Assembly: GCA_016874755.1 (NCBI GenBank)
Contig: VGTH01000018.1
Coordinates: 1 to 64,000 of the forward strand
Source: Deltaproteobacteria bacterium
Lineage (GTDB): Bacteria > Desulfobacterota > Binatia > UBA9968
DNA: 64,000 bases
Direction: 5' to 3'
Shown: piece by piece, positions 45,235 through 54,797 of the stretch
Position numbering within the stretch: position 1 is the stretch's first letter
How the letters are laid out: each line of letters begins with the position of its first letter
The notes under the pieces: generated by a model
What the model was told of the DNA's origin: nothing
The model's database searches: none
The model's input: the letters and a program-made list of their open reading frames with translations, nothing else
Position numbers and translations under genes: made by a program

Positions 45235-46110
45235 ATGTTTACCGGTTCGATGGTCGCATTAGTCACGCCGTTCAAGAACGACAAAGTCGATTGGCAGAGC
45301 TTGGAAAGCCTGGTCGAATTTCATGTTCAAAACGGCACCCATGGGATCGTCCCGTGCGGCACGACCGGCGAGTCGGCCACGCTCAGCCATGCCGAGCATG
45401 ACGAGGTCATACGCACGGTCATCAAGTCCGTGCGCGGACGCGTGCCGGTGATCGCCGGCACCGGGTCCAATTCCACGGACGAAGCGGTGCGCCTGACCAA
45501 AGAGGCGGAGCGCTCCGGCGCCAGCGGCGCGCTGATGATTTCACCGTATTACAACCGGCCTACTCAAGAAGGCATCTACCAGCACTACAAAAAAGTTGCC
45601 TCGGAAGTCGGTATTCCGATCATTGTTTACAACATCCCTGGCCGCACCGGCTCAAAGATTGAGCCGGAGACGCTGGCGCGCATGGCGGAAATTGGAAATA
45701 TCGCCGGCGTGAAAGAAGCCACCGGCTCGGTGGACCAGGCGATCGATGTCATTCGCCTCTGCGGTGACAAGCTCGCGGTTTATTCCGGCGAGGATTCGCT
45801 GATTTATTCGCTCATGACGCTCGGTGGCAAAGGGGTGATTTCCACCGTCGCCAACGTCGCACCCAAACAAACCGCGCAATTGACGGAAGCCTGTCTGAAG
45901 GGCGACTGGAACATAGGACGAAAAATCCAGTTCGATTTAATTCCGCTGATTCGCGCTCTTTTCATCGAAACCAATCCGATCCCGGTGAAGACCGCGCTTG
46001 CCATGATGGGCAAATGCTCCGGCGAGTTGCGCTTGCCAATGACGGCGATGGCCGAAGGCAACGTCAAGAAATTGCGCGAGAGCATGACCCATTTCGGATT
46101 GCTCCACTAA
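45235..46110 (+). CDS. dapA: 4-hydroxy-tetrahydrodipicolinate synthase
   Basis: A 291-residue (beta/alpha)8 barrel condensing pyruvate and aspartate semialdehyde. The Schiff-base lysine is Lys160 in IAGVKEATGS; Tyr132 (VYNIPGRTG) and the GTTGESATL loop complete the site. The barrel is followed by the usual helical tail. TAGGAG precedes the ATG. dapB starts 3 bases after its stop. Confidence 0.97.
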   Translation: MFTGSMVALVTPFKNDKVDWQSLESLVEFHVQNGTHGIVPCGTTGESATLSHAEHDEVIRTVIKSVRGRVPVIAGTGSNSTDEAVRLTKEAERSGASGALMISPYYNRPTQEGIYQHYKKVASEVGIPIIVYNIPGRTGSKIEPETLARMAEIGNIAGVKEATGSVDQAIDVIRLCGDKLAVYSGEDSLIYSLMTLGGKGVISTVANVAPKQTAQLTEACLKGDWNIGRKIQFDLIPLIRALFIETNPIPVKTALAMMGKCSGELRLPMTAMAEGNVKKLRESMTHFGLLH

Positions 46111-46113
46111 TCC

Positions 46114-46917
46114 ATGCCCTTGAACATCATCGTCTGCGGCGTCGGCGGGCGGATGGGTGGCGCGGTCATCCGTGCACTCTCACAGCACCCCGGTGCCAAG
46201 CTCGTCGCTGCGATCGACAAGCCCGGCAGTGCGCGGCTCGGCAAAGATGCCGGAGAGAGCTCCGGTGCGGGCGCTGCCGGCGTCGCGATCACGGATCGCA
46301 TCGAATCATTTCTCAACTCGAAGACGGTGATGGTCGACTTTACCAATCCCGAAGCGTCATTGAGCTATCTACAAGCTGCGGCGAAGGTAAAAACGCCGGT
46401 GGTGATCGCCACCACAGGTTTCAATGCCTCGCAGTTGGCGGAGATTCAGCGGCTTGCCAAAAAAACTCCCACTCTGCTGTCTGCCAACACGAGCTTGGGT
46501 GTCAACGTACTTGTCTCACTGCTTGGCAAAGCGGCCAAGATGCTCGGCGACGACTACGACGTCGAGATCATCGAAGCGCACCACCGCTTCAAAAAAGACG
46601 CGCCGAGCGGCACGGCGCTAGCACTCGGTCGTTCGGTGGCGCAGGCGCTTGATCGCGATCTGGATAAGGTAAGTCTCAACGGCCGCAAGGGCATTGTCGG
46701 CGAGCGCTCGAAAAAAGAGATCGCGCTGCTGTCCGTTCGCGCCGGCGATATCGTCGGCGAGCACACGGTCATCTTTGGCGGCATCGGCGAGCGCCTGGAG
46801 TTCATCCACCGCGCCCACAGCCGCGACACCTTCGCCCACGGCGCTATCCGCGCCGCGCAGTGGCTGGCAAAGAAAAAGCCCGGCCTTTATAGCATGCAGG
46901 ACATGCTCGGGTTGTAG
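46114..46917 (+). CDS. dapB: 4-hydroxy-tetrahydrodipicolinate reductase
   Basis: A 267-residue NAD(P)H-dependent reductase acting after DapA. The nucleotide loop is VCGVGGRMGGAVIRAL, VIATTGF marks the cofactor pocket, and EIIEAHHRFKKDAPSGTALAL holds the catalytic histidine and lysine. It closes the lysA-dapF-dapA-dapB run. About 50 bases later a separate promoter leads to glyS. Confidence 0.97.
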   Translation: MPLNIIVCGVGGRMGGAVIRALSQHPGAKLVAAIDKPGSARLGKDAGESSGAGAAGVAITDRIESFLNSKTVMVDFTNPEASLSYLQAAAKVKTPVVIATTGFNASQLAEIQRLAKKTPTLLSANTSLGVNVLVSLLGKAAKMLGDDYDVEIIEAHHRFKKDAPSGTALALGRSVAQALDRDLDKVSLNGRKGIVGERSKKEIALLSVRAGDIVGEHTVIFGGIGERLEFIHRAHSRDTFAHGAIRAAQWLAKKKPGLYSMQDMLGL

Positions 46918-46964
46918 CGCGACCGGACTGGCTTCGCCTCGCATTTCCCGTCGGTCGACGCTTT

Positions 46965-46993
46965 TTGACTCCTCCCCCCCTATCCATTACATT
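46965..46993 (+). promoter_or_regulatory. Candidate sigma-70 promoter for glyS
   Basis: TTGACT (46965-46970), a 17-base C-rich spacer and TACATT (46988-46993), 31 bases before the glyS ATG. Strong match, by eye. Confidence 0.5.
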
Positions 46994-47024
46994 GTTGAGA
47001 TTCATTCTTAGGTAGGAACGAGCG

Positions 47025-48410
47025 ATGGTCGACATGGACAAGATCGTGTCGCTGTGCAAGCGGCGCGGGTTTATTTTTCAATCGAGCGAAATTTACGGCG
47101 GCACGGGCTCCTGTTGGGACTACGGGCCGCTGGGCGTCGAGCTGAAGAACAACGTCAAGCACGCCTGGTGGCGCGATTGCGTGCAATTTCGCTCCGACAT
47201 GGTGGGACTCGATTCTTCCATCCTGATGCACCCGCGGGTCTGGAAAGCCAGCGGTCATCTCGATCACTTCACCGACCCGATGGTCGATTGCAAAGTTTGC
47301 AAGGGCCGGTTTCGCGCCGACAAACTCGAGGACGCAAATTGCCTGCAAAAGCCGTCGAAACGGCCCGGGCAGCATGACGCGTGCCAGCTCACCGAAGCAC
47401 GGCTGTTCAATCTCATGTTCAAGACCTTCATGGGGCCGGTGGAGGATGATGCAGCGGTGGCCTATCTGCGGCCGGAAACCGCGCAGGGGATTTTCGTCAA
47501 CTTCGAAAACGTCTTGCAATCGATGCGCATGAAGCTGCCCTTCGGCATCGCCCAGATCGGTAAATCGTTTCGTAACGAGATTACGCCGGGCAACTTTACA
47601 TTTCGCACGCGAGAATTCGAGCAGATGGAGATCGAGTTTTTCGTCATGCCGGGCACCGACGAGGAGTGGCATCAGCGTTGGCTTGACGAGCGCTTCGCCT
47701 GGTATCCCAAATATGGCATGCGCAAGGAGAACATCCGTCTGCGCGAGCACGATAAAGACGAGCTGGCGCACTACGCCAAGCGCACGGCGGACATTGAGTA
47801 TCTCTTTCCAATGGGTTGGAGCGAGTTGGAAGGTATCGCCAATCGCGCGGATTTCGATTTGAAGCAGCACGCGCAGTTCAGCGGCAAGTCGCTGGAGTAT
47901 TTCGACGAGGAATCGAAGCAAAAAATCGTGCCCTACGTGATCGAACCTTCGGCGGGTGCCGACCGCGGCACGCTGGCCTTTCTGGTCGATGCCTACAGCG
48001 AAGAAGAAGTGAAAAACGAAAAGCGCGTGGTGCTGAATTTTCATCCTGAGCTGGCGCCGATCAAGATTGCCGTGCTGCCGCTGCTGAAGAAAAACGATCG
48101 GATTGTCGAGACCGCGAAAAAATTGATGGCCGACCTGCGTAAGCGCTGGCACACGGTCTACGACGACACGGCGTCCATAGGTAGGCTCTATCGCCGCCAG
48201 GACGAGGTCGGCACGCCGTTTTGTGTGACCGTCGACGTGCAAACCGTCGGCGACGACAAATCGGCGGCCGACAATAAGGTTACGATTCGCGACCGTGTGA
48301 CCATGCAACAGGTGCGCGTCGATCTCAGCGCCATGGCGGCGGTGATGGAAAAATTGATGGCGGGGGAGTGGGCTGAAGTTGCGGTCGCGCACGGGGTTAA
48401 GAAAGACTAA
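47025..48410 (+). CDS. glyS: Glycyl-tRNA synthetase, single-chain (dimeric) type
   Basis: A 461-residue class II synthetase charging tRNA-Gly. The first motif region ([23 protein letters not shown]) and motif 2 ([27 protein letters not shown]) are of the alpha2 type found in eukaryotes, archaea and some bacteria, not the alpha2beta2 GlyQ/GlyS form. A CKVC pair (about residue 90) is part of the insert that often binds zinc. The C-terminal anticodon domain runs from about 350. The single-chain type is useful for placing the organism. It has its own candidate promoter. Confidence 0.95.
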   Translation: MVDMDKIVSLCKRRGFIFQSSEIYGGTGSCWDYGPLGVELKNNVKHAWWRDCVQFRSDMVGLDSSILMHPRVWKASGHLDHFTDPMVDCKVCKGRFRADKLEDANCLQKPSKRPGQHDACQLTEARLFNLMFKTFMGPVEDDAAVAYLRPETAQGIFVNFENVLQSMRMKLPFGIAQIGKSFRNEITPGNFTFRTREFEQMEIEFFVMPGTDEEWHQRWLDERFAWYPKYGMRKENIRLREHDKDELAHYAKRTADIEYLFPMGWSELEGIANRADFDLKQHAQFSGKSLEYFDEESKQKIVPYVIEPSAGADRGTLAFLVDAYSEEEVKNEKRVVLNFHPELAPIKIAVLPLLKKNDRIVETAKKLMADLRKRWHTVYDDTASIGRLYRRQDEVGTPFCVTVDVQTVGDDKSAADNKVTIRDRVTMQQVRVDLSAMAAVMEKLMAGEWAEVAVAHGVKKD

Positions 48411-48417
48411 GCAGTTA

Positions 48418-50218
48418 ATGGAAAGGCCGACCGATTCTTCGCCATTATCGCCGCATTCGGTTTCTCATCGAGCGTTATCGCCGCTATCTCATCCTCGGCA
48501 TTCTCGGGCTGATTGCCACCGATTTGGCGGGGATGGCGCTGCCGTGGTTGATCAAGGGCGGCATCGACACCGCCCTGCAAAAAAACGGCGCTGACGCGTC
48601 GCTGCTCAAATATCCGCTGCTGATCCTGCTGGCCGCCAGCCTGCAGGGATTTTTTCGCTACTGCTGGCGCATCAACATCAACGGCATGTCGCGCCGCTCC
48701 GAGGCCGACCTGCGCGATCTGGTTTTTTCCCATCTGCAAAAACTGCCGGTTAGCTATTTTCAACACACCAAGACCGGCGACTTGATGTCGCGCTTGACCA
48801 ACGACATCCAGGCGGTCCGTGAGCTGGTCGGTTTTGGCACGCTGGCGATTGTCGACGCGCTGGTGGTGATTATCTTTAGCGTCGCCATGATGATTGCCAT
48901 CGATCCGTGGCTGACGCTCTGGTCGATGTGCTCGATGCCGCTGATCTCAGTCGCCGTGCGCGTCTTCGGCCGGCGAATCTTTCGCTGGTCGCACGAGACC
49001 CAAGAGCAGCTGAGCGAGATGAGCGCCTTCGTGCAGGAAAACCTCGCCGGCATGCGCGTGGTGCAGGCCTACGCGCAAGAACAAAACCAGATCGCGGCGT
49101 TCCGTTCTCGCAGTTTGGACTATCGCCATAAAACCATGTGGCTGGCGACGCTCTGGGGCATTTTTTGGCCGCTCATTCAGGTGCTATCCGGCATCGCAGC
49201 GACGATAGTGCTCTGGTACGGCGGCAGGCAGGTGCTCACGGGCACCATGACGCTGGGCCAGTTTGTCGCGTTCAACGGCTATCTCGCGATGCTCGCGTGG
49301 CCGCTGATGGCGGTGGGCTATGTGGTGAACTCCTACCAGCGCGGCATCGCGGCGCTGAGCCGTCTCGGTGAAGTGCTGGACGTGCCACCGGCGCAGCGTT
49401 TCGCGCCCGCGCCGACAACCGACTCGCGCCCAGCGCTCAAGGGCAATATCGAGATTCGCCATTTGACCTTCGCCTACGATAAGCACAGTGCGCCGGTGCT
49501 GCACGATGTCTCGCTGGCGGTGCCCGCAGGGAAGATTTGCGGTATCGTCGGCGCCACCGGTTCCGGCAAGAGCACGCTGGTCAATATGCTCGTGCGCCTC
49601 TACGATCCGCCGCCGCAAACCGTTTTGATCGACGGTGTCGACGTCAATCAGGTGCCGCTCAAGCAACTTTTGGCGGGCGTCGGGCTGGTGACGCAGGATA
49701 TCTTTCTTTTCTCCGGCACGATCCGCGAAAATATTCAGTTCGGCGCCGAAAACGGCAGCGGCGCCGGTGTTGAAGAGGCGTCGCGCATCGCGCAGCTTTT
49801 GCCGGCGATACAGTCGTTTAGCGAAAAGTTCGACACCATCGTCGGCGAGCGCGGCGTGCGCCTGTCGGGCGGGCAAAAGCAGCGCACCGCGTTGGCGCGG
49901 GCGATCATCAAGAACCCGCCGATCTTGATTCTTGACGACGCGTTTTCCAGCGTCGACGTCGAGACCGAAGAAGAGATTCTCAAAGAGCTCAAGCAGTTCA
50001 TGCATGGGCGCACGACGCTGCTCATTTCGCATCGGGTTTCGACCGTGCGCGCGGCGGACATGATCATCTATTTACAGGACGGAAAAATCATCGAGCAAGG
50101 GACGCACGACGAGCTGGTGGCGCAGGGCGGCGCCTATTATGAGCTTTATCATCGGCAGCAGTTGGCGCATGAGGTGGAGGTAATGAGTCACGACGGTGGG
50201 CTTGTTGCACACTCTTGA
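48418..50218 (+). CDS. ABC exporter subunit, non-canonical half (TM287/LmrC-like)
   Basis: A membrane domain with six spans followed by an ATPase domain: Walker A GATGSGKST, signature LSGGQKQR, Walker B ILILDDAFSSVD. The residue after Walker B is Asp rather than the catalytic Glu, the mark of the degenerate half of heterodimeric exporters. The frame is open from about 48427 but has no start codon until TTG 48524, inside the first span. An ATG at 48418 becomes the start (MEGRPILRHYRRIRF) if one A of AAA at 48422-48424 is dropped, so an indel is likely. Partner gene follows at 50448. Substrate could be a lipid or drug. Confidence 0.85.
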
Positions 50219-50228
50219 ATCTGGATTA

Positions 50229-50370
50229 CCCCCTTTGCAAAAGAGGGGAAGGGGAGATTGTCTACTCGCGCAGGAATAGGCCCCCTCAATTCTCCTCGAG
50301 CCGTGGAAAATTATGAACGCTCACACCGCACCCCTCAAATCTCCCCTAGCCCCTCTTTTCCAAAGAGGGG
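50229..50370. repeat. Inverted pair of a CCCCTCTTTT intergenic element
   Basis: ccccctttgcaaaagagggg then aaggggagatt at 50229-50258 returns as its reverse complement at 50337-50370 (aatctcccctagcccctc, ttttccaaagagggg), with about 80 bases between. A further partial copy (tccccctttgaaaaagcg) lies at about 50394. The pair could fold into a large hairpin between the two exporter genes. Elements with these words are, as I recall, widespread in bacterial intergenic DNA. Confidence 0.65.
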
Positions 50371-50447
50371 AATTCGGAGTCAGCCTGTATGTGTCCCCCT
50401 TTGAAAAAGCGAGTAGCAACTCGATCTGGTTCCAAGAGGTTTAGATT

Positions 50448-52259
50448 TTGGCTACCGAAGTCCATCCCGAAGACGAGATCCTGGGCAAGGCGTACGATGC
50501 GCGCTTGATGGCGCGCATTCTGCGCTACTTGAAGCCGTACCGGAAGCTCTTGGCGGTTTCGTTCACGTTCTTGATGCTGCAAACCGGCAGCCAGCTGCTC
50601 GGCCCGTATATCACCAAGGTCGCGGTCGACGGCTACATCGCCAACAGCGATATAGCGGGGCTCGACCGCATGGCGCTTTTCTATCTCGCCAACGTCTTTT
50701 TCGGTTTCATCGTCTTGTTCGTCCAAACCTACACGACCGAATACACCGGCCAGCGCGCCATGCACGACTTGCGCATGGAAATCTTTGCGCATCTGCAAAA
50801 GCAGGATTTGGCCTACTTCGACCGCAATCCGCTCGGCCGCCTGATGACGCGCACGGTGAACGACGTCGAGACATTGAATGAGCTTTTCAGCACGGGGGTG
50901 GTTGGCCTGTTGGGTGATCTTTGCATTGTCTTCGGTATCGCCGGGATGATGCTCTGGCTCGATTGGCGTTTGGGCCTGGTGTGTTTGGCCGTGTTCCCGG
51001 TGATTCTCTACGCCAGCCGCTTCTATCGACGCCGCGCCCGCGAGGTCTATCGCGAGAGCCGGCTGATCTTGGCGCAGCTCAACGCCGGTCTGCAGGAAAG
51101 CATTGCCGGTGTCGCCACCGTGCAGGCCTTCGGTCAGGAAGCGAAAATGTACGGTCGCTTCCAGGAGATCAACACGCGCTATCGCGGCGTGCAGCTGCAG
51201 GCGATCCGCAACAACGCGATCTTCTTTCCGGTGGTGGAAATCTTTAGTGCGGTCACCATCGGCCTGCTGCTCTGGTACGGCGGCGGGCTGACGCTGCAAA
51301 ATGCCGTGGCGCCCGGCGTGCTCGTTGCGTTCATTCAATACATCCAGCGAATGTACCAGCCGATTCGCGATCTCGCCGAGAAATACAACATTATGCAGGC
51401 GGCGATGGCCTCTTCGGAGCGCATCTTCACGTTGCTCGACACGCCGGAGACGATCGGCAATCCCGACAGACCGAAAACCGTCGAATCGTTTCGCGGCGAA
51501 GTGGAGTTCGACGATGTGTGGCTTTCCTATCGGCCGGGCGAGCCGGTGCTCAAGGGCGTGTCGTTTCGCGCCCGGCCCGGCGAAAAGATCGCTCTCGTCG
51601 GCGCCACCGGCGGCGGCAAGACGTCGATCATCTCGGCGCTCTGCCGTTTCTACGACGTCGAGCGCGGCGCCATTCGTGTCGACGGCATCGACGTGCGCGA
51701 GTGGAACAAGCAGGAGCTGCGGCGCCATCTCGGATTGGTACTGCAGGACGTGTTTCTATTTTCCGGCGACGTCGCGGAAAATATCTCGCTTGGCGACGAG
51801 CGTATTTCCGAAGACCAAGTCTTTGCCGCCGCGCGCCGGGCGCAGATCACGCCGTTCATCGAAAAACTGCCCAATCAGTTCAAAGAAGAAGTGCAGGAGC
51901 GCGGCTCGACGCTGTCGCAGGGGCAGCGCCAGCTGTTGTCCTTCGCGCGCGCGTTGGCGTTCGATCCCGGCATTTTGATTTTGGACGAAGCGACCAGCTC
52001 GGTGGACACACAGACGGAGATTTTGATTCAACGCGCCTTGGACGAGCTGCTGAAAAATCGCACGGCGCTGATCATCGCCCATCGTTTATCGACGATCAAA
52101 AACGCCGACCGGATTCTGGTCATTCACAAAGGAGAAATCTGGGAGCAGGGCAGCCACGACGAGCTGCTTGCGCAGGGCGGGTTGTACGCGCGCTTGTACG
52201 ATTTACAATATCGCGGCCAGGAGTCCGGCGGCGGGGTTCAGGTGGGTCCTATATCTTAA
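50448..52259 (+). CDS. ABC exporter subunit, canonical half (TM288/LmrD-like)
   Basis: A 603-residue full half-transporter: six spans (about 25-330) then an ATPase domain with Walker A GATGGGKTS, signature LSQGQRQLLSFARAL and Walker B ILILDEATSSVD with the catalytic Glu. LSQGQ in place of LSGGQ is the usual companion of the degenerate half encoded just upstream, so the two form a heterodimeric exporter with one working ATP site. The start is a TTG preceded by AAGAGG; no ATG fits the conserved N-terminus. Located at the inner membrane; substrate unknown. Confidence 0.92.
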   Translation: MATEVHPEDEILGKAYDARLMARILRYLKPYRKLLAVSFTFLMLQTGSQLLGPYITKVAVDGYIANSDIAGLDRMALFYLANVFFGFIVLFVQTYTTEYTGQRAMHDLRMEIFAHLQKQDLAYFDRNPLGRLMTRTVNDVETLNELFSTGVVGLLGDLCIVFGIAGMMLWLDWRLGLVCLAVFPVILYASRFYRRRAREVYRESRLILAQLNAGLQESIAGVATVQAFGQEAKMYGRFQEINTRYRGVQLQAIRNNAIFFPVVEIFSAVTIGLLLWYGGGLTLQNAVAPGVLVAFIQYIQRMYQPIRDLAEKYNIMQAAMASSERIFTLLDTPETIGNPDRPKTVESFRGEVEFDDVWLSYRPGEPVLKGVSFRARPGEKIALVGATGGGKTSIISALCRFYDVERGAIRVDGIDVREWNKQELRRHLGLVLQDVFLFSGDVAENISLGDERISEDQVFAAARRAQITPFIEKLPNQFKEEVQERGSTLSQGQRQLLSFARALAFDPGILILDEATSSVDTQTEILIQRALDELLKNRTALIIAHRLSTIKNADRILVIHKGEIWEQGSHDELLAQGGLYARLYDLQYRGQESGGGVQVGPIS

Positions 52260-52280
52260 CAGCGTGTAAGACTCTTCGGA

Positions 52281-52308
52281 GCCCTTCGACTGAGCTCAGG
52301 GCGAACGG
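52281..52308. repeat. GCCCTTCGAC...GTCGAAGGGC-type intergenic word
   Basis: gcccttcgactgagctcagg then gcgaacgg, with a gccct/agggc stem around the palindrome tgagctca. It sits in the convergent gap between the exporter and the Rieske gene. I recall the same word scattered in many soil genomes. Confidence 0.5.
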
Positions 52309-52359
52309 GTCGGAGGTTGAAATCGCTTTGGAAAGTCGGTCGATGTTGACTTTTCGCGA

Positions 52360-53640
52360 TCACGCCGGCGCGTTCTGCCGTTTGATTTTTCCCTGCACGA
52401 TGGCGCGAATATCGGCCGACTTCGGCGCCACTTCCGAGATCACCGCCAGGTGTGAGAAATGATTCGCTTTGGGATCGCGCACGACATGGAGCGGATCGCG
52501 CCCGGCCTTGACGTCTTCGATGCCCTTGAGCAGCAGCTTGCGCGCCGCGACGATCGCTTTGTCCGACGACACCAGATGTTCTTTGCTGCGGTCTTGGACG
52601 GCGCCGGCGCCTTCGATGACGCAGGCGTCCTGCGCCTGGAAGTTGTAGCCGATGCCGCTGAAGGATTTGTTCTTCATCGACTCGCGGTCTTGCAGGTAGC
52701 GATTGGCCTTGTTGCGGACCATGTGATAGTTCGCCGTCAATTCGTCGCGGCCGCGCAGCATCATCTCGCGCGCCAGCGGCCGCTCGCGGCTAAAGACGAT
52801 GACGAACTTCCAGTGATTTTCATCGTCGATGGGCACATGCCAATTCACTGAGTAGCCTTCCGCCGCCGTTTGGCCGGGAAAGGTGCTGAAGTTGGGCATG
52901 ATGAAATTGGACGTGCGAAAATAGATCCGATCGTCGGCGATGTTGCGCACCGTGAAGATGCGCACGCCGAAGTCGGTTAGTTCGAGCTCGATGCGCGGCG
53001 CCAAATCGGCGCCGAAGAGCGAATTGGGCGAGCTCTCGCTGCCGGTGACGCGGCGCTTCTTGTCGGACTCGGTCATTTCAAGATTGCGGTGCAAAAACGA
53101 CAGATGCACCGGGTCGATATTGCCCTCGTTGGATTGCAGATAGTTGCACGAGTGGTGAATCTTCGAGACGAAGCGGTGGTCGTCGGGCACGTTGAGAAAT
53201 TCGTACTTGGGCAAGAGCGGCGGTTCCCCCGGGCCGATGTAGGCGAAGATCACGCCGCCGGCTTCCCGGCAGGGGAACGACGGTTGGCAAAAGTCATGGC
53301 GGTGCTCGCCGCCATTCGGTTCGCCGGGCTGTTCGAGAATCTTGCCGGTCACGTCGTAAAGCCAGCCGTGATAAATGCAGCGCAGCCCGCCGTCTTCCAA
53401 CCGACCGTAACTCAAGTCGGCGCCGCGATGGCAGCAGTGGGCATCGAGCACGCCGACGCGGCCTTTGTCATCGCGAAAGATCACCAACTCTTCATTCATC
53501 AATGTGACCGCCAGCGGCGCACCGTCGGCTTTCAATTCCTCCGATAACGCCACCGGCTGCCAATAGCGGCGCAGCAGTTCGCCGCAGGGCGTGCCGGGCC
53601 CGGTCTGCGTCAGTAGTTGGTTTTCCTCTCGGCTGATCAT
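52360..53640 (-). CDS. Rieske-type aromatic ring-hydroxylating oxygenase, large subunit
   Basis: A 426-residue oxygenase component. The Rieske [2Fe-2S] ligands are Cys69/His71 (HCCHRG) and Cys88/His91 (CIYHGW). The mononuclear iron region NEGNIDPVHLSFLH follows at about 171-184. Overall it is like the phthalate 4,5-dioxygenase / O-demethylase group (ESMKNKSFSGI, FQAQDACVIEG). It needs an electron-transfer reductase, none of which is nearby. It is the distal gene of a minus-strand uptake and catabolic block; the substrate is probably an aromatic acid but this is not proven. Confidence 0.88.
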   Translation of the reverse strand: MISREENQLLTQTGPGTPCGELLRRYWQPVALSEELKADGAPLAVTLMNEELVIFRDDKGRVGVLDAHCCHRGADLSYGRLEDGGLRCIYHGWLYDVTGKILEQPGEPNGGEHRHDFCQPSFPCREAGGVIFAYIGPGEPPLLPKYEFLNVPDDHRFVSKIHHSCNYLQSNEGNIDPVHLSFLHRNLEMTESDKKRRVTGSESSPNSLFGADLAPRIELELTDFGVRIFTVRNIADDRIYFRTSNFIMPNFSTFPGQTAAEGYSVNWHVPIDDENHWKFVIVFSRERPLAREMMLRGRDELTANYHMVRNKANRYLQDRESMKNKSFSGIGYNFQAQDACVIEGAGAVQDRSKEHLVSSDKAIVAARKLLLKGIEDVKAGRDPLHVVRDPKANHFSHLAVISEVAPKSADIRAIVQGKIKRQNAPA

Positions 53641-53670
53641 CGGCGTATGCCTTCAAGTTCGATTACGCGG

Positions 53671-54726
53671 TCAATTCCCGGCCAATATTTTTTGGAACTT
53701 CTGCCGGATGCGCGTGTGCTCTTCGGAATTTTTGATCACGTCGGCGACAGAATAGGAAGTGAACTTGACGCCGCGCTTTTCCTGTTCGGCAACGAACTGC
53801 TGCATCTGCGTGCCTTTGACCAAATGGGAGCTGCTGCGGTCGGTTTTGTAGAGAATATCTTGGCCCTCTTTGGTCAACAGAAAAGCCGCCAGCAGCGCCG
53901 CGGCGTTGGGATTGCGCGCGTTGCTCGGCACCGTGAGATACCAATAGGACAGAATACCGGCGTCTTTGAAGACGTTGCCGTCGACGGGGCCGCCTTTCTC
54001 TTTCGCTTCTTGAGGCGCGGCCAAGTCGCAGTTAAAAACCAGCATGGCAAATTCGCCGGCGGCGATGCGGTCGTCTTCGCCGCAGCGAATCAAACCCGAG
54101 ACTTGTTTGACGAACTTGCCGAGAAACGCCGTGGTTTTTTCTTCGCCCCAGATCATCGACAAGCGGTCGAACGACGCGGCGTAGGGCGTCGAAGCGATCT
54201 TGCCTTTCCATTTTGGGTTGAGCACGTCTTCGACGCGCTGCGGAATGTCTTTGCCGGCGACCATTTTGGAATTGTAGGTAAAGCCCGGTGTGCGCGTCGT
54301 GACGATGATGACTTTGTTGTCGAAGTCGATCATCGGTTTGGTGATATGGGGAAACGCTTTGCTCCATTCAAACCCTTTGAGCGGCATGCGCGCCACGTGA
54401 TTCTCCGAGCCGACAAACAAATCAGTCGACGCCGGCTGGCCGGCCTTGGCCTCTTGAATGACCCGGCTGGCAAACTGCGGCATGGCCGGTCCCGGGGTAA
54501 ACTTGAAAGGCAGGTTCAAGCCGTAGGCTTTGTTGAAAGCCTTTTCCATCTCGGCGGCGCCTTCGATACCGCCCATGGTGCCGGTGCCCCAGCTGAGGAT
54601 CAGCTCGCCCTCTTTTTTGGCGCCTTCGAGCAGTTGCGCCTTTGTTTGGGCAAACGAACTGTTTGCGGTCGGGATCGCGATGTAGAAAAACAGGATGCTG
54701 AGGATCAATTTCTTACTATCAACCAT
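53671..54726 (-). CDS. Extracellular solute-binding protein, family 1 (ABC type)
   Basis: A 351-residue periplasmic protein with a signal peptide (cleaved near SSFAQ) and the domain layout of iron/polyamine-type binding proteins: LLEGAKKEGELILSWGTG, FNKAYGLNLPFKF, TDLFVGSENH, WKGKIASTPYAASFDRL. The four-tyrosine ferric site is not obvious, so an organic ligand is as likely as iron. GGAGGG precedes the ATG. No permease or ATPase gene is close, so like the TctC proteins here it is an orphan receptor. Confidence 0.82.
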   Translation of the reverse strand: MVDSKKLILSILFFYIAIPTANSSFAQTKAQLLEGAKKEGELILSWGTGTMGGIEGAAEMEKAFNKAYGLNLPFKFTPGPAMPQFASRVIQEAKAGQPASTDLFVGSENHVARMPLKGFEWSKAFPHITKPMIDFDNKVIIVTTRTPGFTYNSKMVAGKDIPQRVEDVLNPKWKGKIASTPYAASFDRLSMIWGEEKTTAFLGKFVKQVSGLIRCGEDDRIAAGEFAMLVFNCDLAAPQEAKEKGGPVDGNVFKDAGILSYWYLTVPSNARNPNAAALLAAFLLTKEGQDILYKTDRSSSHLVKGTQMQQFVAEQEKRGVKFTSYSVADVIKNSEEHTRIRQKFQKILAGN

Positions 54727-54797
54727 GAAAACCCTCCGGCTTAGAGACTTTAGTATGTTGGAGCAGGCCTCGACAAAGGGCGTGCGACTTAAAGATT

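Noticed and set aside
46980-48392. A 470-codon open frame on the minus strand opposite glyS
   Set aside because: His/Arg-rich composition typical of an antisense shadow in GC-rich coding DNA; glyS itself has full family motifs.
50346-51728. A 460-codon open frame opposite the second exporter gene
   Set aside because: Antisense shadow; no signal, motif or ribosome site.
53617-54744. A 375-codon plus-strand frame opposite the solute-binding protein
   Set aside because: Shadow frame; the minus-strand protein has a signal peptide and a Shine-Dalgarno site.
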